A stretch of 37,441 bases of DNA from Scytonema sp. UIC 10036. GTDB lineage: Bacteria; Cyanobacteriota; Cyanobacteriia; Cyanobacteriales; Nostocaceae. The position numbers and the translations under genes were made by a program. The number at the start of each line of letters is the position of its first letter. The first letter of the stretch is position 1. Below, piece after piece: positions 27,654 through 36,293 of the stretch. Where the stretch lies: contig NZ_WJFC01000122.1 of NCBI RefSeq assembly GCF_009725235.1, positions 1 through 37,441 on the forward strand, read 5' to 3'. The notes beneath the pieces were generated by a model that saw only the letters and a program-made list of their open reading frames with translations, searched no databases and was not told where the DNA came from.

Positions 27654-28934
27654 ATGATTAAAACAACTTTGGAGTCCTACGTAGATAATGGTAAAACCCT
27701 GAATCGCGGTTGCTGTCGATTTTGTGGGGTTGCATTAAAGCACACTTTTGTTGATTTGGGAATGTCACCGCTTTGTGAAAGCTACGTGTCGCTCGAACAG
27801 CTAAACCAGATGGAGCCTTTTTATCCGCTACACGTATGTGTATGCGATCGCTGTTTTTTAGTTCAACTGCAGGAATATGTCAGTCCCCAAGACATCTTCA
27901 GCGAGTATGCTTACTTCTCGTCTTACTCGGACTCTTGGCTACAACACGCCAAAAATTATACCGAAAAGGTAATAGCGCAATTTGGATTGCACGCCTCAAG
28001 TCAAGTTGTGGAAATCGCTAGTAACGATGGTTACTTATTGCAATACTTTCTTGAAAAGAATATACCTGTTCTAGGCATAGAACCAGCAGCTAATGTTGCT
28101 GAGGTAGCTATCAAAAAAGGTATTTCTACAGTTGTCAAGTTTTTTGGAAAAAGCACAGCATCTGAATTGGTTGCTAGCGGTAAGCAAGCAGATTTATTGA
28201 TAGGTAATAATGTACTGGCTCATGTACCTGATATCAATGATTTTGTTGGAGGCGCTAAAATACTACTTAAACCTCAAGGTATCATTACCATGGAGTTTCC
28301 CCATTTAATGCGACTTATTGAGGAGAATCAGTTTGACACTATTTATCACGAACACTTCTCTTATTTATCATTGCTGACAGTCGAGAAGATTTTTGCACAT
28401 CATGGTTTAACAATCTTTGATGTAGAAGAACTGTCAACTCATGGTGGTTCTCTAAGAATTTATGCAAAACAAGCAGAAGATACTTCTAAACCTATTAGTC
28501 CACGGGTTATAGAACTAAGAGCTAAGGAAGAAGCTGCTGGATTTACCAACATCAAAAATTATTTCTCATTTGGTGAAAAAGTTAAGGAAACCAAATTCAA
28601 ACTTTTAGAATTTTTAATTTTGGCTAAACGACAGGGAAAAACAATTGCAGGTTACGGCGCTCCTGGCAAAGGTAACACACTTTTGAATTATTGTGGAATT
28701 AGAGAAGATTTCATTGATTACACCGTAGATCGCAACCCATACAAACAAGGGAAATTCTTACCAGGAACTCATATACCAATCTTCCATCCAGACAAAATTC
28801 GAGAAACAAAACCTGATTATTTACTAATTTTACCTTGGAATTTGAAAAACGAAATCATGTCGCAGATGGCGTTTGTACGTGATTGGGGTTGTAAATTTAT
28901 CGTGCCGATTCCTGAAGTTAATGTCTATTCTTGA
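27654..28934 (+). CDS. Zinc-binding sugar C-methyltransferase (TylC3/NovU type)
   Basis: The 426-residue protein matches the SAM-dependent NDP-hexose C-methyltransferases. The N-terminal zinc site has Cys21-X2-Cys24 and Cys64-X2-Cys67. The SAM-binding motif is VVEIASNDGYLL (about 118-129). The conserved catalytic block TIYHEHFSYLS and the C-terminal Rossmann-like domain (GYGAPGKGNTLLNY, then FIDYTVDRNPYKQGKFLPGTH) are both present. In this family the enzyme adds a methyl to C-3 of a keto-deoxysugar nucleotide, giving branched sugars. The cytidylyltransferase gene follows after 62 bases. The two fit a pathway to a CDP-linked methylated deoxyhexose, but no dehydratase is in the window. Confidence 0.92.
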   Translation: MIKTTLESYVDNGKTLNRGCCRFCGVALKHTFVDLGMSPLCESYVSLEQLNQMEPFYPLHVCVCDRCFLVQLQEYVSPQDIFSEYAYFSSYSDSWLQHAKNYTEKVIAQFGLHASSQVVEIASNDGYLLQYFLEKNIPVLGIEPAANVAEVAIKKGISTVVKFFGKSTASELVASGKQADLLIGNNVLAHVPDINDFVGGAKILLKPQGIITMEFPHLMRLIEENQFDTIYHEHFSYLSLLTVEKIFAHHGLTIFDVEELSTHGGSLRIYAKQAEDTSKPISPRVIELRAKEEAAGFTNIKNYFSFGEKVKETKFKLLEFLILAKRQGKTIAGYGAPGKGNTLLNYCGIREDFIDYTVDRNPYKQGKFLPGTHIPIFHPDKIRETKPDYLLILPWNLKNEIMSQMAFVRDWGCKFIVPIPEVNVYS

Positions 28935-28996
28935 CTCAATTAGGAATCAACTCACAACGACTTGAAATTTCATCATAAAAAAGAAGGACAATTACG

Positions 28997-29848
28997 ATGA
29001 AAGTAGTTTTATTTTGCGGTGGGTTAGGAACAAGATTAAGAGATTTTTTTGCCAATGTTCCCAAACCCATGGTTAATATTGGCTACAGACCAATATTATG
29101 GCATGTCATGAAATATTATGCCCACTACGGACACAAAGATTTTATTTTGTGTCTCGGTTATAAAGCAGACGTCATTAAGAATTACTTTCTCAATTATGAT
29201 GAGTGTATTTCCAATGATTTTACTTTACAGGAGGGAGGCAAAAAAATTCAACTTCTCAATAGTGATATTGAAGATTGGAAAATTACTTTTGTCGATACCG
29301 GTTTGACTTCAAATATTGGTCAAAGGTTTAAGGCTGTTGAAAAATACTTAGAAGGTGAAGAGGTATTTTTAGCAAACTATAGCGACGGTTTAACAGATTT
29401 ATATCTACCTGACATAATTGAAGACTTTCACAAACATAACAAAATAGCTAGCTTTCTGTGCGTCAAACCATCGCAAAGTTTCCATTTAGTTTCAATGGAA
29501 GAAAATGGCTTGGTCAGTGACATCCAAAGTGTTCAACAAGCGGGTATTAGGATTAATGGAGGTTTCTTTGTATTTAAGAAAGATATTTTTAAATATATCG
29601 AACCCGGAGAAGAATTAGTGAATGAACCATTTCAAAGATTAATTAATTTAAAACAGCTAGTTGCTTATAAATACAGTGGCTTTTGGGCTTGTATGGATAC
29701 ATTCAAAGAGCAACAGCAGTTAGATGATATGTATTGTCAAGGTAACGCTCCTTGGGCTGTATGGGATCTTGAAAAGAAAGCAAAATCTTTGGATTACCGT
29801 CGGAGTCACCATGTTGCTAATGGTTCTACATCATTAAAATTGGCTTAA
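28997..29848 (+). CDS. rfbF: Glucose-1-phosphate cytidylyltransferase-like nucleotidyltransferase
   Basis: The 283-residue protein opens with the nucleotidyltransferase motif GGLGTRL (8-14), followed by KPMVNIG and the RfbF-typical HVMKYYAHYGHKDFILCLGYKADVIKNYF. Other family stretches are FVDTGLTSNIGQRF, FLANYSDGLTD, RINGGFFVFK and YKYSGFWACMDTFKEQQQLDDMY. RfbF makes CDP-glucose from CTP and glucose 1-phosphate, the entry to CDP-dideoxy and branched sugars. Some relatives act on other sugar phosphates, so the substrate is not certain. A GAAGGA site lies upstream of the ATG. It is about 26 residues longer than the usual 257, through a C-terminal tail. Confidence 0.88.
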   Translation: MKVVLFCGGLGTRLRDFFANVPKPMVNIGYRPILWHVMKYYAHYGHKDFILCLGYKADVIKNYFLNYDECISNDFTLQEGGKKIQLLNSDIEDWKITFVDTGLTSNIGQRFKAVEKYLEGEEVFLANYSDGLTDLYLPDIIEDFHKHNKIASFLCVKPSQSFHLVSMEENGLVSDIQSVQQAGIRINGGFFVFKKDIFKYIEPGEELVNEPFQRLINLKQLVAYKYSGFWACMDTFKEQQQLDDMYCQGNAPWAVWDLEKKAKSLDYRRSHHVANGSTSLKLA

Positions 29849-29872
29849 CTCAAAATTTTGATGGGCTGTCAC

Positions 29873-29932
29873 CTCGTTCCCAGCCTCAGGCTGGGAATGC
29901 CTTATGGGAGGCTCCGCCTCCTGTGCTCTACC
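29873..29932. repeat. 116-bp palindromic repeat, copy 2 (half element)
   Basis: CTCGTTCCCAGCCTCAGGC and the following GGAGGCTCCGCCTCC hairpin match the first half of the 30687-30802 element. The second half is replaced by GGGCTAAAGTCCACC-like sequence (about 29946-29960). It lies right behind the cytidylyltransferase gene. The remaining 166-base gap to the next gene holds nothing else recognisable. Confidence 0.8.
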
Positions 29933-30014
29933 ATAGAAAGTAGGTTGGGCTAAAGTCCACCAGCCCTTCCACAAGGAAGGTGCAAGAGTCAGTCAATAAT
30001 AACGATTCAGCAAT

Positions 30015-30669
30015 ATGCTTAAATTTAATTTTGAACAAAAAAATAACTCAAGTTATAAAGTTTTGTGTTTGGGAGCGCATTGCGATGATATAGAAATTGG
30101 TTGTGGAGGTACAATCTTAAGACTGATAGAAAGTTACCCGAATCTTGTGTTTTATTGGGTTGTCTTTAGTTCTAACATACAAAGAGAGAAAGAAGCTTAC
30201 TCATAGTGCTAATAAGTTTTTAGAAAAAGTTTCAGAAAAAAAAATATATCATCAAACAATTCCAAGACGGTTTTTTTCCTTTCATAGGAATTGAAATTAA
30301 ACAATTTTTCGAGAATTGAAGCGAGATTATCATCCAGATTTAATTCTGACTCATTCCCGTCACGATCTGCATCAAGACCATCGCTTAATTTCTGATTTTA
30401 CCTGGAATACATTTAGAAATCATTTAATATTAGAATATGAAATACCTAAGTATGATGGAGATTTAGGAAATCCTAATTTTTTTGTTCATTTAACTGAAAA
30501 CATTTGCAAAGACAAAATCAACTATATTCTTGACAGCTTTCCATCGCAAAACCAGAAACAATGGTTTACAGAAGAAACATTTTTATCAATTCTGAGATTG
30601 CGAGGAATTGAATCTAATGCGCCTCATAAGTACGCGGAAGCTTTTTATTGCCGTAAAGTAGTTTTTTAA
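30015..30669 (+). pseudogene. PIG-L/LmbE-family deacetylase, frameshifted
   Basis: Two in-frame parts make one PIG-L family zinc deacetylase. The first (30015-30206) has VLCLGAHCDDIEIGCGGT, the metal motif usually written AHPDDE. The second (from about 30316) has HPDLILTHSRHDLHQDH with the second His motif, and ends in the family-typical HKYAEAFYCRKVVF. Between them, SANKFLEKVSEKK and KQFQDGFFPFIGIEIKQFF lie in two further phases. At least three shifts are needed: near 30195, in the nine-A run near 30236-30244, and near 30312. The family removes N-acetyl groups from sugars. It belongs with the sugar genes upstream but is probably inactive, unless the A-run is a sequencing error. Confidence 0.85.
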
Positions 30670-30686
30670 GCTCAGAGCCCCCCCAC

Positions 30687-30802
30687 CTCGTTCCCAGCCT
30701 GAGGCTGGGAATGCCTTACCGGAGGCTCCGCCTCCCGTCTCGATCCAACTTGGCGAGGCAGAGCCTCGCTGTCTGCGTTCCCAGCCTGAGGCTGGGAACG
30801 AG
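30687..30802. repeat. 116-bp palindromic repeat, copy 3 (complete)
   Basis: The element starts CTCGTTCCCAGCC and ends GGCTGGGAACGAG, with internal hairpins GGAGGCTCCGCCTCC and GCGAGGCAGAGCCTCGC. Its length equals that of copy 1 at 3785-3900. It separates the broken deacetylase gene from the convergent aminopeptidase-like gene, where it could serve as a two-way terminator. Confidence 0.88.
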
Positions 30803-30817
30803 AGAGTACCAGGGGAT

Positions 30818-32146
30818 CTAGTTTTTTAACTCAGAACATTCTTTTAATAAATTGAACTGCAACAATGTATCTGCTGTTTTCTTAATCAAATCAAACTCTA
30901 AACCTGATTTTTCCGAAATATCTAGCAGTGTGTGCTCGCCATCAGACAAATTTAAAATCCACAACATAGCCATTTCATTTTTTTTGGTATCCGTCTGCCC
31001 GCCGATGGCACTATATAGTCCTCTTTTCCCCAACTGCGGCTCACATTTAGGGTTTTGATTTAAGTATTTTTTATTGTTCTCTATAATCTGCAAAACTGAC
31101 AAAATTTTTGAGAATGAATCAGCAAGATATTGAGGTTTTACCAGATCCAAATTGTCTGCCGATGTGTGATATTGGGGATAAGTACCGTGAGGCGATCGCA
31201 TAAAACAACCCACGGGAAGATTAAATCCTGGAGAGCAAAATTGCCGTTCATCATAACCGTAAGGAGAAAACTCCAGAATTTCATAATCTTGATTGGAGTG
31301 TTTCAACATATGAATAACGGCTTTATCAATATCGGCATTACCTCGACGGCTTTTTTTGTAGTGCGACTTTCCCGGATCGCCCACACAAGTTACAACCAAA
31401 CCATGTTTAATTTTGTCAACATTCGCTTCATTTAAAGCAAGCCAGGTAATGGAACCAATAGTTCCGGGAATAAAGAGAAAACGATAGGAGTAAGAAGGGG
31501 AAAGTTGGCTGAGATGTTTGGCTAAGAATGTTGCTAATGCTATACCGGAAAGATTGTCATTACAAAGAGATGGGTGGCAGATGTGACATGAAATCAGAAC
31601 CTCATCTGCTTTTTCACCTCTAATGTAATACTCCCCGTAAGTTAAATGACCATTTTCTAAAGAAGAATCAATGTAAACTTCATACTCTTCTTCCTTTAAG
31701 TTTAATAGTTGGTTATGACTGAGACAAAAACCCCAGTTCTCTTTATAGTAAGAAGTTCTATAAGGAATCCAATCAGGGCGATCGCGTAATGTAAAAAGAT
31801 GTCCCTGTAAATCCTTTAAAGGCATTTTTTCATGAATATTTACGCTGTAATTAACTACGTGGAGATTTGATCGATCAAAATCTATAATTTTTTCTCCTTG
31901 AGAATTTTTAATATAAGCATCTTTTATATTCCACTCTTTAGGAACAGTCCAATCAAAGACTTGAGTTCCTGTGGGTATATTATGCATAACTAGGGGAATA
32001 TATTTGTGAATAATCTCCAGTGTTTTCCGTAAGCCATCGCCAGTGATACTACGACAAATAGGATACAAATCTGATATTAATTTGTACATTTGATAGCTAA
32101 TATCATTAACGCTAATATTGTTGTTTATATCAGTATTTGTACTCAT
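30818..32146 (-). CDS. DUF4910-type aminopeptidase-like protein (M28-like fold)
   Basis: The 442-residue protein matches the DUF2172/DUF4910 aminopeptidase-like family. It starts with helices (MYKLISDLYPICRSITGDGLRKTL), then the FDWTVPKEWNIKDAYI block, a zinc-peptidase-like region with ISCHICHPSLCNDNLSGIALATFLA, and later RQFCSPGFNLPVG, HGTYPQYHTSADNLD and a C-terminal winged-helix-like tail (about 375-440). The His/Asp/Glu layout resembles M28 aminopeptidases. In other bacteria such genes are found among surface-sugar genes beside PIG-L deacetylases, so a role in trimming or deacylating amino-sugar intermediates is possible but unproven. It is convergent with the preceding sugar genes. Confidence 0.87.
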   Translation of the reverse strand: MSTNTDINNNISVNDISYQMYKLISDLYPICRSITGDGLRKTLEIIHKYIPLVMHNIPTGTQVFDWTVPKEWNIKDAYIKNSQGEKIIDFDRSNLHVVNYSVNIHEKMPLKDLQGHLFTLRDRPDWIPYRTSYYKENWGFCLSHNQLLNLKEEEYEVYIDSSLENGHLTYGEYYIRGEKADEVLISCHICHPSLCNDNLSGIALATFLAKHLSQLSPSYSYRFLFIPGTIGSITWLALNEANVDKIKHGLVVTCVGDPGKSHYKKSRRGNADIDKAVIHMLKHSNQDYEILEFSPYGYDERQFCSPGFNLPVGCFMRSPHGTYPQYHTSADNLDLVKPQYLADSFSKILSVLQIIENNKKYLNQNPKCEPQLGKRGLYSAIGGQTDTKKNEMAMLWILNLSDGEHTLLDISEKSGLEFDLIKKTADTLLQFNLLKECSELKN

Positions 32147-32285
32147 ATTACTAGGTGGATTCTATAAAATATATAGATGTAGATTTTACAACATTATTAC
32201 GCTGGCATTCATTGGTATTTTTTTTGATCTACTCCCCCAAATTCTAGTAGTCCACCACTTAAAACTTCATACCACCTCGATCCGG

Positions 32286-32352
32286 TGCCTCAGGCTGGGA
32301 ATGCCTTAAGGGAGGCTCCGCCTCCTGTACTCTACCTGGCGTGCGAACGAGA
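32286..32352. repeat. 116-bp palindromic repeat, copy 4 (partial)
   Basis: TGCCTCAGGCTGGGAATGCC and GGAGGCTCCGCCTCCTGTACTC match the first half of the family, and a GCGAACGAGAC end matches the outer tip. The 5' arm and the central part are missing. A GGGCTTTAGCCC palindrome follows at about 32359. The 32147-32415 gap holds nothing else. Confidence 0.75.
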
Positions 32353-32415
32353 CATGGTGGGCTTTAGCCCTACATACTTAACATTTTTTATATATAAATT
32401 AGGATTGCTATATAC

Positions 32416-32688
32416 TTAATGTTTTCCCTTGTTTGACATTTCTTTACAAAATAGAGCAAGAGGTATTGGGTGAGGTGGGATTGTCAGGTGTTGCGGTAGG
32501 TCATCCTCATCGCTAAAATCATCAAAGTCGTCATCGAACTCCGATTCCTCGTCTTCAAGCTCATCCTCAAAGTCGTCATCCTCCTCAACTTGGCTAATTT
32601 TTCGAGGTGGTTTGTTGTGACTACTTCTAGAAGTTTTCTCTGTTGGTTTCCCGGCTGGAGGGAGAACTTTGACTTCTTCTTCTGTCAT
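32416..32688 (-). CDS. Small acidic low-complexity protein, unknown function
   Basis: From ATG 32688 the protein has 90 residues. It begins MTEEEVKVLPPAGKPTEK, has a short basic part (SHNKPPRKIS) and then a long Asp/Glu stretch (about residues 35-65), ending in a Pro-rich and basic tail. The open frame could start 24 codons earlier at 32760, but ATG 32688 gives the more usual beginning. There is no clear ribosome-binding site. The acidic run suggests a disordered protein that may bind basic partners. I do not recognise a family. It is divergent from the acetyltransferase-like gene. Confidence 0.5.
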   Translation of the reverse strand: MTEEEVKVLPPAGKPTEKTSRSSHNKPPRKISQVEEDDDFEDELEDEESEFDDDFDDFSDEDDLPQHLTIPPHPIPLALFCKEMSNKGKH

Positions 32689-32868
32689 GGCAACGCGAGT
32701 AAAGATCTCAGCACAGATCGCCTGCTGGAAGTTGCAACAGTATTGTATACTTTTTACCAAACGTTAAAACTTATGTACGCAACTGCAAAATGTATTGGAT
32801 TTCCCTAATTTTGGATAATCCTTTCCTCTTGTAGCTCTGTGTCTGTTAATGCACATGATTTAGGTGTA

Positions 32869-33423
32869 ATGGGAACGAAAATAGAATTAATTCGCGGTCA
32901 AGATAGCATGACCGTAGAAGCATATTTAGTAGAATTGGCACAAAAACACGTTAACGACTATGTTTTGTTGTGGAAAGAACAATTAAGATTGTACGGACAA
33001 GAAGATAAGTTTTGGGACTGGGAGTTTAAACTGCGGTTCATCATTAGCAGACAAGAGAACCGCGAAGGCTATGCAATTGAGTACGAAGGCGAAACCCAGG
33101 GTTTAATGCTGATCGAAACTCAGTTGCATGGTTCGCGGTTTACAGAGGGGAAAAGGCTGATATACGTTGAAGGTATTGCCTCAGCTCCTTGGAACAGACA
33201 ATTTATTCAACGTCCGCCGAAATTAAAAGGCGTTGGTACTGCACTTTTGGCGTTTGCAAGAACTCGCAGTATAGAACTAGGTTACGAGGGGAGAGTTGGG
33301 TTACATTCTTTACCAGGAGCCGAAGAATTTTATGAAAATCAAGGTATGATTGATTTGGGTGAAGACGAAGATTATGACTACCTAATTTATTTTGAGTATG
33401 GAGTTCGTCGTTTCCCTGGATAA
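32869..33423 (+). CDS. GNAT-like acetyltransferase, unknown substrate
   Basis: The protein of 184 residues from ATG 32869 has GNAT features: a strand LIYVEGIASAPWN, the acetyl-CoA-binding loop KLKGVGTALLAFARTRSIELGY and the final GAEEFYENQGM followed by an acidic DLGEDEDYDYLIYFEY. A GTG ten codons earlier (32839) is possible, but an AGG lies at the right distance from the ATG. No N-terminal signal is present. It is followed by two further small genes in the same direction, both damaged. The substrate is unknown. Confidence 0.68.
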   Translation: MGTKIELIRGQDSMTVEAYLVELAQKHVNDYVLLWKEQLRLYGQEDKFWDWEFKLRFIISRQENREGYAIEYEGETQGLMLIETQLHGSRFTEGKRLIYVEGIASAPWNRQFIQRPPKLKGVGTALLAFARTRSIELGYEGRVGLHSLPGAEEFYENQGMIDLGEDEDYDYLIYFEYGVRRFPG

Positions 33424-33517
33424 TTTAGCGGCATTAGGTGATAAGTTACCAAGGAATACCATACAACTTATCTAATTGTCTCTATTGTATAGATGATAGA
33501 AGTAACAGATGTAAGTG

Positions 33518-34055
33518 ATGAGTCAGCAAAAACCACCAAACAATCAATCCACCCCTAACCAGGACAACGCGATAAATCCGATGGATTTGTTGAAAGATGA
33601 AGAATGGTTGAGAAAAGCAATCGAGGCTGAGGACAAAGTAGGTGGTAACATAGGCGCGGGATTAGATTGGGGAACTGCTTTTGGCGAATTGATGCTTAAT
33701 CTTGAACTATTGGGACGTTTAAAAACGTTACGTATTTCTTTAAATAGAGAAGTACGGTTGCTACTTAATAATTGGAATTTAGGAACAGCTACCATAGTTG
33801 CAGTAAAAACTGCATTCATAGAAACTGCTTCAAAGATTAAGATTACCTACATCAGATGTCAGAGAACGCATACTCGCTGTCTTGGAAATGGATGAACTTT
33901 ATTGTGAAGAATTCATTTGCGATCGACAGATACTACGAGAACTAGTAGGCGTTTTGCTGACACAAGAAGATTGGGAAACTATTGCCGCAGTTGCAGCAGA
34001 TTCGTTAAAAGCACAAATTATGCAGCAAGTTTCTTTTGAGAAAATTTCGGCGTAG
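33518..34055 (+). pseudogene. Unknown cyanobacterial protein gene, interrupted by a frameshift
   Basis: The first part (33518 to about 33837) encodes MDLLKDEEWLRKAIEAEDKVGGNIGAGLDWG and LRISLNREVRLLLNNWNLG. After a one-base shift near 33837-33842 (in AAGATTAAGATTA) the next phase continues smoothly with LRLPTSDVRERILAVLEMD, CEEFICDRQILRELVG and a final FEKISA up to TAG 34053. In the unshifted phase the tail is unlike a normal protein and ends at 33895. The joined product would be about 178 residues. No function is known. A sequencing error is possible, but the next gene is damaged too. Confidence 0.7.
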
Positions 34056-34091
34056 ATAAGACATAGGGGAGCAGCTCTTGTACCAGGTACA

Positions 34092-34907
34092 TTGTTACAA
34101 GAGCGATCGCGGGCAATTCCTAGCAACCTCACCCTCGACATCGGGCTAGATCCATCGCTAGGACAAGAGATAGAACAAGCACTTCAAGCACTTCAATCTA
34201 TCAAACGCATTCAAGCAGTGCCGTTATCACAACAAGAAGTGCAGTATATTTTAAGTCGAATTACCAAACCCTATTATCAGCAATTGCAAAAGCTGAAGGT
34301 AAAAAATATACCCCAAATTGGCAGCATTGCGCTATTTTCTCCCGCACAAGATTTAATTCCTGGTTCAGCCGGAACCTCTATAGAAAAAGTAACGGATGCT
34401 ATCAAGCGATTGCAAGCCAAACTCAAATCTTTACTAGAGCGCCGGTCCAGTAGAAGTACTTGACCTAAAACGCAAGATATGCGTGTTGTTCAAATTGGGG
34501 ATTTTAGTATTCGGTCTTTATGCGTTCGCGTAGCGTCTCCGAAGGAGAATCGCTAAAAATCTGACCCAAATATTTCACCGAAAATCGGGGTTTTACCCCA
34601 CCCCACATAATTTAGTTTTTGTCAACATATATTAGTGGACCGACGCTCTAGTACAACACCGTTGACAAAAGCCATCCAATTATTACAGACTTTAGCAGCC
34701 GAGAAACCTGAACACCGAGGAATTCCTGTAAATTTGGACAAAGAACCAGCAGAGGCGATCGCTAGTTTATTAGATGATTTAGATAAGGGTAGTCGTGGTG
34801 GTGGGACAAGTGCGTTCACCGAAGGTATCAGCCAAATTGACACACAACAGATAGCAGCGTTGTCTATCAGCTTTGAGGTGCTTTCAGGACAGCAGAATAC
34901 AAGTTAA
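34092..34907 (+). pseudogene. Unknown protein gene split by a MITE insertion
   Basis: Two coding parts seem to belong together: 34092-34436 (LDIGLDPSLGQEIEQALQAL, YILSRITKPYYQQLQKLKVKNIPQIG, then SAGTSIEKVTDAIKRLQAKLKSLL) and 34651-34907 (LTKAIQLLQTLAAEKPEHRGIPVNLD, then AEAIASLLDDLDKG). A 212-bp inverted-repeat element lies between them, and its ends supply spurious codons to both. Removing it leaves the two parts one base out of phase, so a second lesion exists. The first part has no ATG at all; TTG 34092 is the only nearby start. It is in phase with the preceding gene, separated from it by just one TAG and 12 codons. The function is unknown. Confidence 0.6.
34437..34648. mobile_element. 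MITE of the IS630/Tc1-mariner type (TA-flanked)
   Basis: The ends are inverted repeats: TAGAGCGCCGGTCCAGTA at 34435 reads against TAGAGCGTCGGTCCACTA on the other strand at 34650, 16 of 18 matching. TTGAC is shared at about 26 bases in. TA dinucleotides stand at both ends (34435-34436 and 34649-34650), as expected for a TA target duplication. There is no transposase. Inside is a GCGTTCGCGTAGCGTCTCCG palindrome block (about 34521-34552), a dispersed repeat familiar from Nostocales. The insertion splits a gene of unknown function. Confidence 0.75.
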
Positions 34908-35232
34908 AGTCGTCTATAACTCTACGTAATCTTATGATGAGAACTTGTATTTAGAAAAGCCATAATTTCAACCCCCCTTAATATTGAAAAACTATGCCCC
35001 TCCAAAGAATTTTCTTTAGGACAAATAAGAAAGTACTGCTCTTGCTCGTGCTATTGGTTTTGGGGTTTGAACTACCACTTCTAGCTTCTCAATCAATACA
35101 AAATTTTAACTCTCATATTCAAACTTTCTGCCCTCTGCCCTCAGCATAGCTGCCTTTTTTTGTGCCATTCTCTTTATGGGTGGGGAGTGCCTGGTAGTGG
35201 TGGGCAGTGCCCACCCTACGTGTAATTTAATA
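34908..35232. other. Gene-free stretch with a GGTGGGCAGTGCCCACC palindrome
   Basis: About 325 bases without a gene, behind the split gene and before the convergent cysA end. The only structure seen is a 17-base palindrome at 35199-35215, 18 bases after the cysA 3' end. It may act in cysA termination, but no T-run follows on the - strand. Confidence 0.5.
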
Positions 35233-36255
35233 TCAACTCATAGCATAAGCTGGGAAGACTTTTGCCTGCTTGGGTTTAACATATACTTGCTGTCCTTCCT
35301 TTATATTGAGCCGTTCGAACTGCTCGCGAGATAAGTAAGCAATGACTGGTTCTCCAGACTGAAGAAGCAACTCAACCCGAATTTCCCAACCTAAGTTAAT
35401 AATTCGGTATACCTTAGCCGATACAGAATTTTCTGCTGTAGCACTTGTTGCGATCGCAATATCATGGGGTCGTAAGAAGACTTGATGGCTTGATGGAGTG
35501 GCAAAATCTTTATTTGCCACAATACCAGCGTTACTGGGAAGAATATTAACCGGACCAATAAAGCTCATGACAAAAGGTGTGGCTGGATGGTCGTAAATCT
35601 CAACAGGTGTACCCATTTGCTCTACCCGACCTTTATTCATGACTACGATTTGATCGGAAACTTCCATCGCTTCCTCTTGGTCGTGGGTCACAAATACGGT
35701 TGTCACATGTACCTCTTCATGCAGTTTTCTCAACCACATTCTTAATTCCTTGCGGACTTTCGCATCCAACGCCCCAAATGGTTCATCTAAAAGCAATATT
35801 CTTGGCTGCACTGCTAGTGCTCTTGCTAAGGCTACTCTCTGACGTTGACCTCCAGAAAGTTGTGAAGGATAGCGTTCTCCAAAACCCGCTAGTTGAACTA
35901 ATTCCAAAAGTTCTGCAACTCTATCCTGAATTCTATTTTTAGGGAACTTGCGAATTTCAAGTGGAAAGGCAATGTTCTGACGCACTGTCATGTGCTTAAA
36001 TAAAGCATAGTGCTGAAATACAAACCCTATCTGACGTTCTTGTACTGATTTGTAAGTGGCATCCTCTCCAACCAACCAAACATGACCGGAATCAGGTACT
36101 TCCAATCCGGCTATCATCCGCAGTAAAGTTGATTTTCCCGACCCAGATGGACCTAAAAGAGCCACTAAAGACCCTGTTTTAACTTCCAAACTTACATTGT
36201 CCACGGCATAGAAAGAGCCGTACTGTTTAGTTACATTTTCAACTGCAATTCCCAT
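35233..36255 (-). CDS. cysA: Sulfate/thiosulfate ABC transporter ATP-binding protein CysA
   Basis: The 340-residue ATPase energises sulfate uptake with CysT, CysW and a periplasmic sulfate-binding protein. Seen are Walker [10 protein letters not shown] (35-43), Q-loop FVFQHYALF, signature LSGGQRQR (133-140), Walker B LLLDEP (154-159), switch His191, and a C-terminal TOBE-like part (about 235-335) with FIGPVNILP and LRPHDIAI, typical of CysA. The ATG at 36255 lies eight bases behind a GGAG; a TTG five codons upstream is less likely. The other transporter genes are not in the window. It is divergent from a Crp-family regulator with a 74-base gap. Confidence 0.92.
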   Translation of the reverse strand: MGIAVENVTKQYGSFYAVDNVSLEVKTGSLVALLGPSGSGKSTLLRMIAGLEVPDSGHVWLVGEDATYKSVQERQIGFVFQHYALFKHMTVRQNIAFPLEIRKFPKNRIQDRVAELLELVQLAGFGERYPSQLSGGQRQRVALARALAVQPRILLLDEPFGALDAKVRKELRMWLRKLHEEVHVTTVFVTHDQEEAMEVSDQIVVMNKGRVEQMGTPVEIYDHPATPFVMSFIGPVNILPSNAGIVANKDFATPSSHQVFLRPHDIAIATSATAENSVSAKVYRIINLGWEIRVELLLQSGEPVIAYLSREQFERLNIKEGQQVYVKPKQAKVFPAYAMS

Positions 36256-36280
36256 AGCGATCTCCTTCAAAAAATTGATA

Positions 36281-36293
36281 TAGTTATAAACTA
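36281..36293. promoter_or_regulatory. Candidate operator palindrome TAGTTATAAACTA
   Basis: A perfect 5-3-5 palindrome (TAGTT-ATA-AACTA) lies in the 74-base gap between the divergent cysA and the Crp-family gene, 26 bases upstream of the cysA ATG. The position suits a site through which the regulator controls one or both genes. It does not match the usual CRP or NtcA site closely. Confidence 0.4.

Noticed and set aside
30236..30244. Programmed frameshift in the PIG-L gene at the A-run
   Set aside because: Two further shifts outside any slippery sequence are also needed, so decay is the simpler explanation.
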